From assembly GCA_030684405.1 (NCBI GenBank), contig JAUXYA010000008.1, positions 52,376-116,375 on the forward strand: a stretch of DNA of 64,000 bases. The letters are read 5' to 3'. Below, one piece after another: positions 34,803 to 43,343 of this stretch. The position numbers and the translations under genes were made by a program. A model generated the notes under the pieces. It worked only from the letters and a program-made list of their open reading frames with translations. It was not told where the DNA came from and did not search any database. Origin of the DNA: Burkholderiales bacterium (GTDB lineage: Bacteria > Pseudomonadota > Gammaproteobacteria > Burkholderiales > SG8-41). Numbering within the stretch: position 1 is the first letter of the stretch; each line of letters starts with the position of its first letter.

Positions 34803-35890
34803 GCCGTCGCCAACGCCATATAGCGCGACTCGCGCGTTTGGTGATCCTGCAACGCTTTGCGATCAACAATCGGCCAGTACCCCGGGCGCAGAACGATATC
34901 ACCACGCTCGAATGGCAGCGGATTGGCCAACAGTCGTGCCTTGGGCTTCAAAAAGCCATTCATGTCGCCGGCACCGGCCAAGAACCCGCGCGACACACAG
35001 GCTTCGATCCAGCACAAAATCTCGGTGGCAACGCCATCGCCCAGGCAAATTCCCAGCCCCAGTTCCTTGGCACGGCTCATGGCGCTCAAAGCCCTGTCAA
35101 CCCCGCCAACCCGCTTCAGTTTGAGCTTGACATAACGCACACCCGGCAATGCAGCGGCACGCTCTATATCCTTCACGCCACGAATGGATTCGTCCAACAT
35201 TAACGGCACCTTCGACAACTGCGCGATGCGAGCGTTTGCCTCCCACTCATCGGCCTCACAAGGTTGCTCAAACAGCAAGATCCCGTTTGGATCGAGTGCA
35301 GCAGCAAAGCGTGCGCCCTGAGCAGCGTCGTATCCCCGATTAGCATCCATGGTAATCATGGCACGGCCGCGCAGAGCCTCCTGCACCCACCTTACGCGCT
35401 GCAGGTCGGCGTCCACATCACAGCCCACCTTGACCTTGAACGTGCGATAGCCCTGTTCGAGCCGCTCTTCAATCTCCTCGGCAATGGCCGCTTTCTCCGT
35501 CGCAGATACCGGCACTAGCAACGGGACGCGTGTCTCCGTGTCCACCATAAGGGCAGGGTGGCGAGTGACCATCGCCACCGCCGACATCATGGCGCAGGAC
35601 GCGAAGGGCGACTCTTCCACTTCGGCATCAATTGAATCGCCGATTTCGGCAGCCGTTCTGCCAACCAGTCTTTCGGCATGCGAGCAGCAAAACTGCCAAG
35701 CGCTCTCGGCCGTTTCACGAGTAGACCCGGCAGGAACATAAGCCTCACCCCAACCTACCGATCCATCGTCGGAAACCATTTCAACGATTATCGGTTCGAA
35801 CTCGGTATATGTACGAAATGACACTTTATAGGGCTTTGTCAGTGGCAAACACAGTTGCCGGACCACGATTTCGCGAATAACCATGCTCAT
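34799..35890 (-). CDS. Enolase-superfamily enzyme (mandelate racemase / muconate-lactonizing type)
   Basis: A 363-residue two-domain enzyme. The capping domain starts IREIVVRQLCLPLTKPYKVS. The barrel has the base Lys in FKVKVGCDVD, and metal ligands in MITMDANRGYD, LFEQPCEAD and LMLDESIRG, with the opposite Lys in YVKLKLKRVGGV. This double-Lys layout is that of muconate cycloisomerase and N-acylamino-acid racemase subgroups; exact reaction unknown. The start at 35890 (MSMVIREI) has GAAGG upstream. It is divergent from the Bug gene, sharing the intergenic operator at 35925-35938. Confidence 0.9.
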   Translation of the reverse strand: MSMVIREIVVRQLCLPLTKPYKVSFRTYTEFEPIIVEMVSDDGSVGWGEAYVPAGSTRETAESAWQFCCSHAERLVGRTAAEIGDSIDAEVEESPFASCAMMSAVAMVTRHPALMVDTETRVPLLVPVSATEKAAIAEEIEERLEQGYRTFKVKVGCDVDADLQRVRWVQEALRGRAMITMDANRGYDAAQGARFAAALDPNGILLFEQPCEADEWEANARIAQLSKVPLMLDESIRGVKDIERAAALPGVRYVKLKLKRVGGVDRALSAMSRAKELGLGICLGDGVATEILCWIEACVSRGFLAGAGDMNGFLKPKARLLANPLPFERGDIVLRPGYWPIVDRKALQDHQTRESRYMALATA

Positions 35891-35924
35891 GCCTTCATTA
35901 AGGGTTGTAACAACCGGAAATTTA

Positions 35925-35938
35925 CGTATCATACGTAT
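35925..35938. promoter_or_regulatory. Candidate GntR-family operator, site 2
   Basis: Second exact copy of CGTATCATACGTAT, here between the divergent enolase-superfamily gene and the Bug-family gene, followed by TTGAAGGA as at site 1. It lies 35 bases upstream of the enolase ATG and 52 bases upstream of the Bug ATG. Confidence 0.7.
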
Positions 35939-35990
35939 GAGTTGAAGGATATAACAATAATTTGTCCTCAACGCAACTAGAGGAGATCTC

Positions 35991-36959
35991 ATGCGTCATA
36001 TTTCATGGCAGGCTTTTGCACTATTCTCGCTGGTGAGTTGTCAGGCCCTTGCAGCTACGGCCGACCGTTACCCCGATCGACCAGTCCGTGTCGTCGTCCC
36101 GTTTGCCGCAGGTGGAACGTTCGATCTTGTGGCAAGAGCGGTGTCCGCGCGCCTGACTGACTTATGGAAACAGCAAGTGGTTGTTGACAACCGCGCCGGT
36201 GGAGGCACTTTGATCGCGACTGGAATCGTGGCCAACGCGTCCCCGGACGGGTACACCATATATCTTTCCCCGAACGCACTAGCTGCCAATCCGGCTCTGC
36301 ACAAAAAGCTGCCGTACAACGCGGAGCGGGACTTGGCACCGGTCGTGCTGATCGCTGCGCAGCCCATGGCCCTTGGAACCCATCCTTCGTCTAAAGCCAA
36401 GACTGCCAAAGAACTTATCGAGCTTGCGAAATCACAGCCCGGAAAACTGAGCTATGGCTCGGCTGGTATCGGAAGCGGCGGGCACCTCGCCGGAGAAATA
36501 TTCAAAGCTGCTGCCGGAATCGATATGACCCACATCAGCTATAAGGGCGGCAATGTTGCCATGATGGATGTAGTATCAAATAACATTCCTCTCGTGATGA
36601 CTGGCTTGCCCAATTTGCTGCCTCTGCACAAAGCCGGTCGTATACATATCATCGGCATCACTTCAGCCAAGCGTTCCGCGGTTGCCGAGCAGATTCCGGC
36701 ATTGGGCGAAACCGTTTCTGGCTACGAGTTCAAGAATTGGTTCGGTTTTATCGTACCCGCGGGCACTCCCAAACCCATCATTGGAAAAATCAATGCCTCG
36801 GTAAACAAAGTGCTGGATACAGGGGATACGCGACAGCGATTGGTTAGCCAGGGCTTTGATGTGCTGGGCGGGAGTTCCGCTGAGTTTGCCGATACCATCC
36901 GCAGCGACACACGCATTTTTGCTGAAATACTGCGCAAGGCTGGTGTGGTTGCCTACTAA
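35991..36959 (+). CDS. Bug/TctC-family tripartite tricarboxylate-type solute-binding protein (1 of 5)
   Basis: A 322-residue periplasmic binding protein with signal peptide ISWQAFALFSLVSCQALAAT and mature start ADRYPDRPVRVVVPFAAGGT, the family hallmark. Later blocks VVVDNRAGGGTLIATGIVAN, LPYNAERDLAPVVLIAAQPM and MTHISYKGGNVAMMDVV bind a small carboxylated ligand between two lobes. No TctAB permease is adjacent. The codon use and slightly lower GC resemble the GntR gene beside it. Shared operator and position suggest the ligand is the inducer or substrate of the dioxygenase/enolase set. Confidence 0.93.
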   Translation: MRHISWQAFALFSLVSCQALAATADRYPDRPVRVVVPFAAGGTFDLVARAVSARLTDLWKQQVVVDNRAGGGTLIATGIVANASPDGYTIYLSPNALAANPALHKKLPYNAERDLAPVVLIAAQPMALGTHPSSKAKTAKELIELAKSQPGKLSYGSAGIGSGGHLAGEIFKAAAGIDMTHISYKGGNVAMMDVVSNNIPLVMTGLPNLLPLHKAGRIHIIGITSAKRSAVAEQIPALGETVSGYEFKNWFGFIVPAGTPKPIIGKINASVNKVLDTGDTRQRLVSQGFDVLGGSSAEFADTIRSDTRIFAEILRKAGVVAY

Positions 36960-37000
36960 AACCTAGCGGAAGCTCGCTCTAGCGGAAGCGGAAATCGATA

Positions 37001-37036
37001 AAAAAAGCGGGAACGACACCTGATGTCGTTCCCGCT
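37001..37036 (-). terminator. Intrinsic terminator between convergent Bug and dehydrogenase genes
   Basis: Inverted repeat AGCGGGAACGACA ... TGTCGTTCCCGCT (37006-37036, loop CCTGA). The minus-strand exit runs into TTTTTT, so it fits the dehydrogenase gene ending at 37119; it may work for the plus-strand Bug gene as well. Confidence 0.75.
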
Positions 37037-37091
37037 GATTCATTCTCCCGCGTTACTATTTTCCCTAGCGCTAAATCCCCTTCGAAACTCA

Positions 37092-37123
37092 TTTAAGTTA
37101 TTGATTTTATTGATATTTTTATA
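37092..37123 (-). repeat. Copy 3 of dispersed AT-rich motif
   Basis: Minus-strand TTATAAAAATATCAATAAAA then TCAATAACTTAAAT. The stop codon of the dehydrogenase gene lies within it, as for copy 1. Confidence 0.55.
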
Positions 37124-38558
37124 ATCCGGCCTGGGTCACGAACTTGCCGACCAGGTAGGGCTCCAACGCTTCCAGCCCGCCCTCAGAACCGTAGCCCGAA
37201 TCCTTGACGCCGCCAAAAGGCACTTCGGGCAACGCGAAGCCGAGGTGATTGATGGTCATCATGCCGGTCTCGACCTGCGCCGCAATCGCCGTCGCGGTCT
37301 TCGCCGACTTGGTCCACGCATAAGCCGCAAGGCCGTAGGGCAGGCGGTTCGCTTCCGCGACTGCGTCATCGAAGGTCTTGAAGGAATTGATGATTGCCAG
37401 AGGGCCGAAGGGCTCGGTATTCATCGCCATCGCTTCCGTCGACAGCTCGGTGATCACTGTCGGCTCGAAGAAGTTGCCCTTCTCACCGATCGGATAACCG
37501 CCGGTCTGCAGCTTGCCGCCGTGTTTTTTCGCATCCTCGACGTTGGCCACCATCGCGCTCTGGCGGCGCGGATTGGCAAGGGTTGCCATCCTGGTGTCCT
37601 TGTCGAAACCGTCGCCGACCTTGATCGCCTTGGTGCCCTCGACAAATTTTTCGACGAACTGCTTGTAAACGCCCTCCTGCACCAGGAAACGCGTCGGCGA
37701 AACGCAGACCTGACCGGCGTTGCGGTACTTCATGAAGGTCATGGTCTTCGCCGCGATTTCGACATCGGCGTCGTCGAATATGATGACCGGCGCGTGGCCG
37801 CCCAGTTCCATCGTCGCGCGTTTCATGTGCTGGCCTGCAAGCGCTGCGAGCTGCTTGCCCACCGGCGTCGAGCCGGTGAAGGTCATCTTGCGGATCACCG
37901 GATGCGGGATCAGGTAGCTCGATATTTCCGCCGGGTCGCCGTAGACCAGGTTGATCACGCCAGGCGGCACACCGGCATCGGCGAAGGCGCGCACCAGCTC
38001 CGCGGGCGAGGCCGGCGTCTCTTCCGGCGCCTTCAGGATCACCGAGCAACCGGTACTGAGCGCCGCCGACAGCTTGCGCACGGCCTGGTTGATCGGAAAA
38101 TTCCAGGGCGTGAAGGCGGCGACCGGGCCCACCGGCTCCTTCACCACCAGTTGATAGATACCCTCCGCACGTGCCGGAATTACCCGGCCGTAGGTACGGC
38201 GTCCTTCTTCCGCGAACCAGTCGATCAAGTCGGCACCGGCCAACGCCTCGAGTTTCGCTTCACCCACCGGTTTGCCCTGCTCGAAAGTCATGTAGGTCGC
38301 GACCGTGTCGGCACGCTCGCGGAAAATATCGGCCGCCTTGCGCATGATCTTGCAGCGATCGAAGGCAGACACCTTGCGCCACGCCTTGAAGCCCTTGTCC
38401 GCCGCTTCCAGCGCGCGGTCGAGATCCGCCTTCTCGGCATAGGCTACGGTGCCGATCTGCTGGTGATTGGCGGGGTTGACCACCGGCAGCGTGCGGCCTG
38501 AAGCTGCGGCGCACCACTGGCCGTTGATGTAAAGCAGCGTGTTGGTATACGACGACAT
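37119..38558 (-). CDS. NAD(P)-dependent succinate-semialdehyde dehydrogenase
   Basis: A 479-residue aldehyde dehydrogenase. It has the cofactor region [20 protein letters not shown] and [12 protein letters not shown], the general-base Glu in [16 protein letters not shown], and the nucleophile in [18 protein letters not shown]. The GQVCVSPTR context is typical of succinate-semialdehyde dehydrogenase GabD-like enzymes, although related semialdehydes are possible. The start is [15 protein letters not shown] at 38556-38558 with GGGAA upstream. Downstream of the TauD-like and RraA-like genes on the same strand, it may finish a degradation route ending in a dicarboxylate. Confidence 0.9.
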   Translation of the reverse strand: MSSYTNTLLYINGQWCAAASGRTLPVVNPANHQQIGTVAYAEKADLDRALEAADKGFKAWRKVSAFDRCKIMRKAADIFRERADTVATYMTFEQGKPVGEAKLEALAGADLIDWFAEEGRRTYGRVIPARAEGIYQLVVKEPVGPVAAFTPWNFPINQAVRKLSAALSTGCSVILKAPEETPASPAELVRAFADAGVPPGVINLVYGDPAEISSYLIPHPVIRKMTFTGSTPVGKQLAALAGQHMKRATMELGGHAPVIIFDDADVEIAAKTMTFMKYRNAGQVCVSPTRFLVQEGVYKQFVEKFVEGTKAIKVGDGFDKDTRMATLANPRRQSAMVANVEDAKKHGGKLQTGGYPIGEKGNFFEPTVITELSTEAMAMNTEPFGPLAIINSFKTFDDAVAEANRLPYGLAAYAWTKSAKTATAIAAQVETGMMTINHLGFALPEVPFGGVKDSGYGSEGGLEALEPYLVGKFVTQAGL

Positions 38559-38626
38559 GGCAATTCCCTTGTGCGTGATGAATTGTAAAAACGAACCGGA
38601 AGCGAAAGGATAAACGGTTTTGCAGC

Positions 38627-39475
38627 TCAGCGCGGCGGCTCGCCACGCAGCTGAACGCGCAGGAACTCGCGCCCTGTCCTGGCGGCGACATCGTGGCAAT
38701 ACAGCAGGCAGCGGTTATCCCAGAGCAGCGTGTCGCCGGAGCGCCAGGCATGCCGCCACTGCAACGCCGGCTGCGTCGCATGCGCCCACAGCGCATCAAG
38801 CAGGGCCTCGCTCTCGTCCAGCGGCAAGCCGATCACCCAGGCGTTGCGGCGGCGTCCGAGGTACAGCGCCTTGCGCCGGGTCTCGGGATGCGTGCGCACG
38901 ATGCGGTGCTGCGCGCCGGTGGACTCGCGCGGATCGCTGATATCTTCATGCCCTTCGCGCAGGCGCCCCTCGTTGTCATGGCTCTCATCGTGCAGCAGCA
39001 TGCGGCCCTCGACCCGTGCCTTCAGCTCAGCCGGCAGAGTGTCATAAGCCTGGTACTGATTGGCGAAGGCCACCGTGCCGCAGTCGCCTGCCAGCGCACG
39101 CGCATGCAGGATCGCGATCGAACAGGGCCGCAGGCGGTAGGCGAGATCAGACTGCCAGATGCCGGCGCCGCCACCAAGGCTGCCGGTGGGCCGCGCCGGT
39201 GCATGGGCGCTCGAAGCCACCATCTGCGCCGCCGTCGCGCCTGCGGCGTCGCCGGTGAGCACGCTGATGCCCTGCTCCTCCGGCGTGCCGAGCAGCCCGG
39301 CAAATACCAGCAGCTGCGCATCGTCCAGCGCCCGGTCACGAACCACCACGGCGAGATGCTCCCGCAGCGCCTGCTGCAATGCTTCCGCCATGAATGGCCC
39401 CGGAACCGCCGGATCGATGCCACGCAACTCTGCGCCGCAGGCTGATCCCGAGGGAATGATTTGGGGGCTGCGCAT
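38627..39475 (-). CDS. TauD/TfdA-like protein with both iron-binding histidines replaced
   Basis: A 282-residue homologue of the dioxygenase at 33042-33926 (shared blocks [45 protein letters not shown]). The first iron motif reads [13 protein letters not shown], so the His is Q108 while D110 remains. The distal His in WDNRCLIH is Tyr ([12 protein letters not shown]259). Arg positions near the C-terminus (FLRVQLRG) persist. Loss of both His makes normal Fe(II) binding unlikely, although the frame is intact, suggesting a retained non-oxygenase role or recent loss. It follows the RraA-like gene by eight bases. Confidence 0.88.
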   Translation of the reverse strand: MRSPQIIPSGSACGAELRGIDPAVPGPFMAEALQQALREHLAVVVRDRALDDAQLLVFAGLLGTPEEQGISVLTGDAAGATAAQMVASSAHAPARPTGSLGGGAGIWQSDLAYRLRPCSIAILHARALAGDCGTVAFANQYQAYDTLPAELKARVEGRMLLHDESHDNEGRLREGHEDISDPRESTGAQHRIVRTHPETRRKALYLGRRRNAWVIGLPLDESEALLDALWAHATQPALQWRHAWRSGDTLLWDNRCLLYCHDVAARTGREFLRVQLRGEPPR

Positions 39476-39483
39476 GTCTCGCT

Positions 39484-40230
39484 TCAGCTGCCGATTTTTT
39501 TGAAGTAGGCCTTGTTCGCGACCTCGACCACACTCATGCCGGCCGCGACGTCGCGGTTGCGTTCCTCCTCGCCCGCTGACAGCGCCTGCGCGCGTGCCAG
39601 CACTTCGGCGATGCGCGCGCGCGGGATGAAACAGACGCCGTTGTCGTCGGCCACCGCAAGATCGCCCGCGTTCACCGGCACACCGCAGATCTGCACCGGG
39701 CCATTGATCGCCACGGTTTCGACGCGCCACTTGCCGGTCATCAGGCTCACGCCGCGCGCCCAGATCGGGTAACCGATGCTGCGCGCGGTGTCGACGTCGC
39801 GTGTTGCGCCATCCACAATCGCGCCCGCCTCACCCTGGCGCTTGCCCACGTTCGCCGAATTGCCGCCGAGGCTGGAGATGTGTTCGACGCCCTCGATCAC
39901 CAGCACGTCACCGGGTTTGGCGAGGTTATGCGCCTCGATGTCGGCCTGCTTCGACTGACGCGCCTGCGCGCCCAGCGTCGGCGGGGTCGACTGCATGATG
40001 TTGCGCACCGTCGTCACCGGCCCGACCATACGCGCACCCGGCAGCATCGGCAGCAACTTCGCCGCCGGAATCGCGCCGTGAATGCCCAACTCGTCCATCG
40101 CGTCCGATACCGTGCCGGCGAGATCGGTCAGCGCGAGATAGGCCTCGATGACGCCCTTGTCCGGCCGCGGGATGTCGAGCATGACGATGCGCTCGCGCGC
40201 TATCTTGCCGGTGAGCTTGATATCAGCCAT
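39484..40230 (-). CDS. RraA-like family protein (HMG/4-carboxy-HMG aldolase-type)
   Basis: A 248-residue member of the RraA/HMG aldolase family. Visible: VSDAMDELGIHGAIPAAKLL, PGDVLVIEGVEHISSLGGNS, the active-site block GEAGAIVDGATRDVDTARS and YPIWARGVSLMTGKW. In the class II pyruvate aldolase group the Asp/Arg pair of DGATRD binds Mg and pyruvate enolate. The enzyme probably cleaves a 4-hydroxy-2-oxo dicarboxylate. It stands between a Bug gene and the degenerate TauD-like gene on the same strand, forming part of an operon-like series from 42162 down to 37119. Confidence 0.88.
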   Translation of the reverse strand: MADIKLTGKIARERIVMLDIPRPDKGVIEAYLALTDLAGTVSDAMDELGIHGAIPAAKLLPMLPGARMVGPVTTVRNIMQSTPPTLGAQARQSKQADIEAHNLAKPGDVLVIEGVEHISSLGGNSANVGKRQGEAGAIVDGATRDVDTARSIGYPIWARGVSLMTGKWRVETVAINGPVQICGVPVNAGDLAVADDNGVCFIPRARIAEVLARAQALSAGEEERNRDVAAGMSVVEVANKAYFKKIGS

Positions 40231-40245
40231 GTCAATCGGTCCTCT

Positions 40246-41211
40246 TCAGTTTGCTTTTGCACCGGATGCTTTAACCACTTTTGCCCACTTCTGGATCTCG
40301 TCGCGCACGATGCGGCCGAATTCATCCGCTGTAGTGGGCGAGACATCGGCGCCCAGTGCAACAAGCCGCTTGCTCACTTCAGGCATCTTGAGCACCGCAA
40401 CCATTTCGGTGTTCAGTCGCGCAATAATCGCCGGCGGCGTACGCGCAGGGGCGAAAAAGCCGTACCAGGACGTTACGTTGTAATCCGGCACACCTGATTC
40501 CACCACTGTGGGCAAATCAGGCAATTGCGCTGACCGTGTAAGACCAGTCTGCGCGATTGCGCGCAAACGTCCCGCCTGCACCATGGGCAAAGCGGGCGGC
40601 AACCCGAGGGAAGCCAGTTCGATATGCCCGGCCATCACGTCGGTCACCACCGGCCCTGCCCCTTTGTAGGGCACATGGACCATCTTGATGTTGTTGCCAA
40701 CATTGAGCAGTTCAATGGCCAGATGGTTCGGCGATCCGGTGTTGGCGCCGAAATTGAGCTTCCCGGGTTGAGCCTTTGCCAGGGCGATCAGGTCTTTCAT
40801 CGATTTAACGGGTAGCGACGGATGAACCACAATGACACTGGGCGCCGTGACGCCCTGCGTGATAGCTACCAGGTCACGGGCCATGTCGTATTGCAAGTCC
40901 TTGTAGAGGCTCATGCCGATGGCCTGCGGAATGCCGGCCGAGAGCAAGGTGTATCCATCGGCCGGCGACTTGGCTACAAACTCGGAACCTATGTGCCCGC
41001 CACCGCCGGTGCGATTCTCCACCAGCACGGCCCTGCCCAGCTTGCTTGCCAGGTCGTTGCTGACCATGCGTGCAAGAATATCTGCGGTGCCGCCGGTCGC
41101 CAGCGGCACGATGATTCTCACCGGGCGGTTCGGATAATCCTGCGCCACGGCACATGTAGCGCCAGCCATTCCCAGCGTTACCACGAGGGCTGTTGTCCAT
41201 TGCTTGATCAT
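40246..41211 (-). CDS. Bug/TctC-family solute-binding protein (2 of 5)
   Basis: A 321-residue periplasmic protein with signal peptide MIKQWTTALVVTLGMAGATC through AVAQ and mature start DYPNRPVRIIVPLATGGTAD. Other family blocks: VLVENRTGGGGHIGSEFVAK, LQYDMARDLVAITQGVTAPS, MVHVPYKGAGPVVTDVMAGH. The start at 41211 (MIKQW) is preferred over an upstream in-frame ATG because GGAGAAG precedes it. It is followed 15 bases later by the RraA-like gene and preceded by the amidohydrolase gene, so it probably captures the substrate of that pathway. Confidence 0.93.
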   Translation of the reverse strand: MIKQWTTALVVTLGMAGATCAVAQDYPNRPVRIIVPLATGGTADILARMVSNDLASKLGRAVLVENRTGGGGHIGSEFVAKSPADGYTLLSAGIPQAIGMSLYKDLQYDMARDLVAITQGVTAPSVIVVHPSLPVKSMKDLIALAKAQPGKLNFGANTGSPNHLAIELLNVGNNIKMVHVPYKGAGPVVTDVMAGHIELASLGLPPALPMVQAGRLRAIAQTGLTRSAQLPDLPTVVESGVPDYNVTSWYGFFAPARTPPAIIARLNTEMVAVLKMPEVSKRLVALGADVSPTTADEFGRIVRDEIQKWAKVVKASGAKAN

Positions 41212-41250
41212 GGTCTTCTCCGGAATCATCGGGTTGGGTAGACAATCAAA

Positions 41251-42162
41251 TCAGAAATCGTAGAGCCTTCGGGGATTGTCTGCGAGGATCTTCTTCTGCA
41301 CCGACGCATCTTCGGTCCACAGAGACAGAATATCCAGCAGGTCGCCGTCATTGGGCATCACGAAATTCGCCGGCATGTGGCCGGGCACCGCCGGATGCGG
41401 CCAGTCGCTGCCCCATACCAGTCGATCCGGCGCTGCAGCAATCAGGGCTTGCGCGAAAGGCGTCACGTCATGCCAGGGATAGGGGAGTTCCGATAACCGG
41501 TAAGGCGCAGATAATTTTGCCCAGAAACGTCCTTCTTTCATCAGTCGAAGCAGCGTCTGGAAACCAGGATCATTCACGCCGGCAGCAGCAGGCACGTGCC
41601 CCATATGGTCGAACACCACATCGACCGGCAGCTTGCGCAAGCGCGGCACCAGTTCCCCCAGATTGCGCGCATCGGCATGCAATTGCACATGCCATTTCAA
41701 GTCGGCAATGCGAACTGCCGTCGCCTCGAGGTCTTCCAGCATCAACCCGCTCTTGGCAAACAAATTTACACGCACCCCTCGAAAGCCCGCTTTGTGCAGG
41801 CGCTCCAGTTCCTTGTCCGACACATCGGTAGGCACCACCGCCACACCGCGCCATGCGCCTTTCATTTCGTTAAGCGTGTCGAGCTGACGCTCGTTATCCA
41901 TCCCGTAGACACTCGGCGTGACTAGCACAGCTTTTTCGATGCCTAGCAGCGCCAGCAGCGCGCGATACTGCGTCAGCGTCACATCGGGGGGCGTAAACAA
42001 TCGCTTGGGCGAAAAAGGATACTTCGCCACTGGCCCGAAAATATGGGCGTGACAATCGATCGATCCCGGCGGAGCCTTCAGCCTGGGCTGGCGCGGCGAA
42101 GTATCCGGACCGTCACATACGGGGATTCCGTCGCTGTCACGCTTCTGCTCTTCATTCTTCAT
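41251..42162 (-). CDS. Amidohydrolase 2 family protein (2-pyrone-4,6-dicarboxylate lactonase-like)
   Basis: A 303-residue TIM-barrel hydrolase. The first metal-type motif is GSIDCHAHIFGPVAKYPFSP, followed by HVQLHADARNLGELVP, VDVVFDHMGHVPAAAG and the final Asp in RLVWGSDWPHPAVPGH, the layout of LigI and related lactonases that can work without bound metal. A role in ring-cleavage-product or lactone hydrolysis upstream of the RraA-type aldolase fits the protocatechuate/gallate 4,5-cleavage logic, though other steps are missing here (inference). It heads the minus-strand series and is divergent from the TauD-type gene at 42444. Confidence 0.88.
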   Translation of the reverse strand: MKNEEQKRDSDGIPVCDGPDTSPRQPRLKAPPGSIDCHAHIFGPVAKYPFSPKRLFTPPDVTLTQYRALLALLGIEKAVLVTPSVYGMDNERQLDTLNEMKGAWRGVAVVPTDVSDKELERLHKAGFRGVRVNLFAKSGLMLEDLEATAVRIADLKWHVQLHADARNLGELVPRLRKLPVDVVFDHMGHVPAAAGVNDPGFQTLLRLMKEGRFWAKLSAPYRLSELPYPWHDVTPFAQALIAAAPDRLVWGSDWPHPAVPGHMPANFVMPNDGDLLDILSLWTEDASVQKKILADNPRRLYDF

Positions 42163-42443
42163 AAATCACTCCGCTTTCGTTAAATAAACATTCCGTGACC
42201 GCATTCTAAGGAGGTCTGCATGCCGCGATCTCGAGGAGTCCATAAGATGCACCACGGTGCAGATTCTTGAAGGGGTTTCGAGCTTATGCAGACTCGCTGC
42301 AGATTTATGCAACATGAGATGAATAACAGCATTGACGCTGAATCCTCTGACGGGAAAGTCCTTAACGTGGACCATATGCCTCGAGGTTTGAAGGTCAAGG
42401 TGTAATCTTTCAAATCGTTCACCAACAATATCCGGAAAAGTCC
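42163..42443. promoter_or_regulatory. Divergent intergenic region with a TGCACC-AC-GGTGCA palindrome
   Basis: The 281-base gap between two divergent catabolic genes holds the palindrome TGCACCACGGTGCA at 42248-42261 and several further TGCAG/CTGCAG words around 42285-42310. No regulator is adjacent. A small minus-strand open frame here has no ribosome-binding site and is not called. Confidence 0.3.
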
Positions 42444-43307
42444 ATGCCTCTTAAGCTGCGCCGCCTGTCCAACGCGCTGGGCGCCGAAGTCTGCGATGTC
42501 GATCTGACAAAACCGATGAGTGAGAGCACCTTCGGCGAAATTTATGGCGCCTTCCTGCAGCACGGTATCCTGCTGTTCCGCAATCAGAACATCAGCCGCG
42601 AGCAGCACATCGAGTTCAGCCGCCGCTTCGGCGAGCTGGACGATCATGCGTCTTTGCCGCGCGACCGCCATCCCGATTACCCGGAAATCCTGCTGGTCAC
42701 CAACCGGCCGAACCCCGACGGCACGCCGTCAGAGTCACGTTACACCGGTCGCTCCTGGCACACGGACATGTCCTACACCACGCGCCCGGCGCTGGGCTCC
42801 CTGCTGCGCTGCTACAACCTCCCGGAAGTCGGCGGCGACACCCTGTTCGCCAACATGACCATGGCCTACGACACGCTTTCCGACGGCATGAAGAAGCTGA
42901 TTGCCGATCTCCACGGTATCCACCTCTCAGGCACGCGCAAGATCAATGTCGCTGACGCCGGCGAGGCCCGCCGCAACGAAGTAATGAAACTCAACCCGCC
43001 AATCGCCCAGCCGGTGGTACGCGTGCACCCGGAGACCGGCCGCAAAACGATCTACCTCGGCGAGAAGGTCAAGCGCTTCGACGGCATGACAGAGGAAGAG
43101 AGCAAGCCGCTGATCGATTATCTGAACCGGCACTCCACCAAGGCGGAATTCGTGTTCCGTCAGCAGTGGCGCGAAAACGACCTGCTGATCTGGGACAACC
43201 GCTGCACCCTGCACCAGGCGCTGGGCGACTTCGACGAAAGCCAGCTGCGCCATATGGAACGCACCACAGTGCTCGGCACGCCTTCGGGTTATGTCGCTGC
43301 AGCCTGA
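42444..43307 (+). CDS. TauD/TfdA-family 2-oxoglutarate/Fe(II)-dependent dioxygenase
   Basis: A 287-residue dioxygenase with the complete set: RSWHTDMSYTTRPALGS (iron His and Asp), LLIWDNRCTLHQALGDFDES (distal His) and HMERTTVLG with the co-substrate Arg. It begins LKLRRLSNALGAEVCDVDLT, the standard family opening. Close homology in the iron motifs to the 33042 gene contrasts with the degenerate copy at 38627. A Bug-family gene follows 36 bases downstream in the same direction and likely delivers its substrate. Confidence 0.93.
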   Translation: MPLKLRRLSNALGAEVCDVDLTKPMSESTFGEIYGAFLQHGILLFRNQNISREQHIEFSRRFGELDDHASLPRDRHPDYPEILLVTNRPNPDGTPSESRYTGRSWHTDMSYTTRPALGSLLRCYNLPEVGGDTLFANMTMAYDTLSDGMKKLIADLHGIHLSGTRKINVADAGEARRNEVMKLNPPIAQPVVRVHPETGRKTIYLGEKVKRFDGMTEEESKPLIDYLNRHSTKAEFVFRQQWRENDLLIWDNRCTLHQALGDFDESQLRHMERTTVLGTPSGYVAAA

Positions 43308-43343
43308 GCGCACGACCGACAAAATAAACAACAGGAGCAACCC

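Noticed and set aside
42166..42375. Small minus-strand open frame in the divergent gap
   Set aside because: No ribosome-binding site, no family, and it lies in a promoter region between divergent genes.
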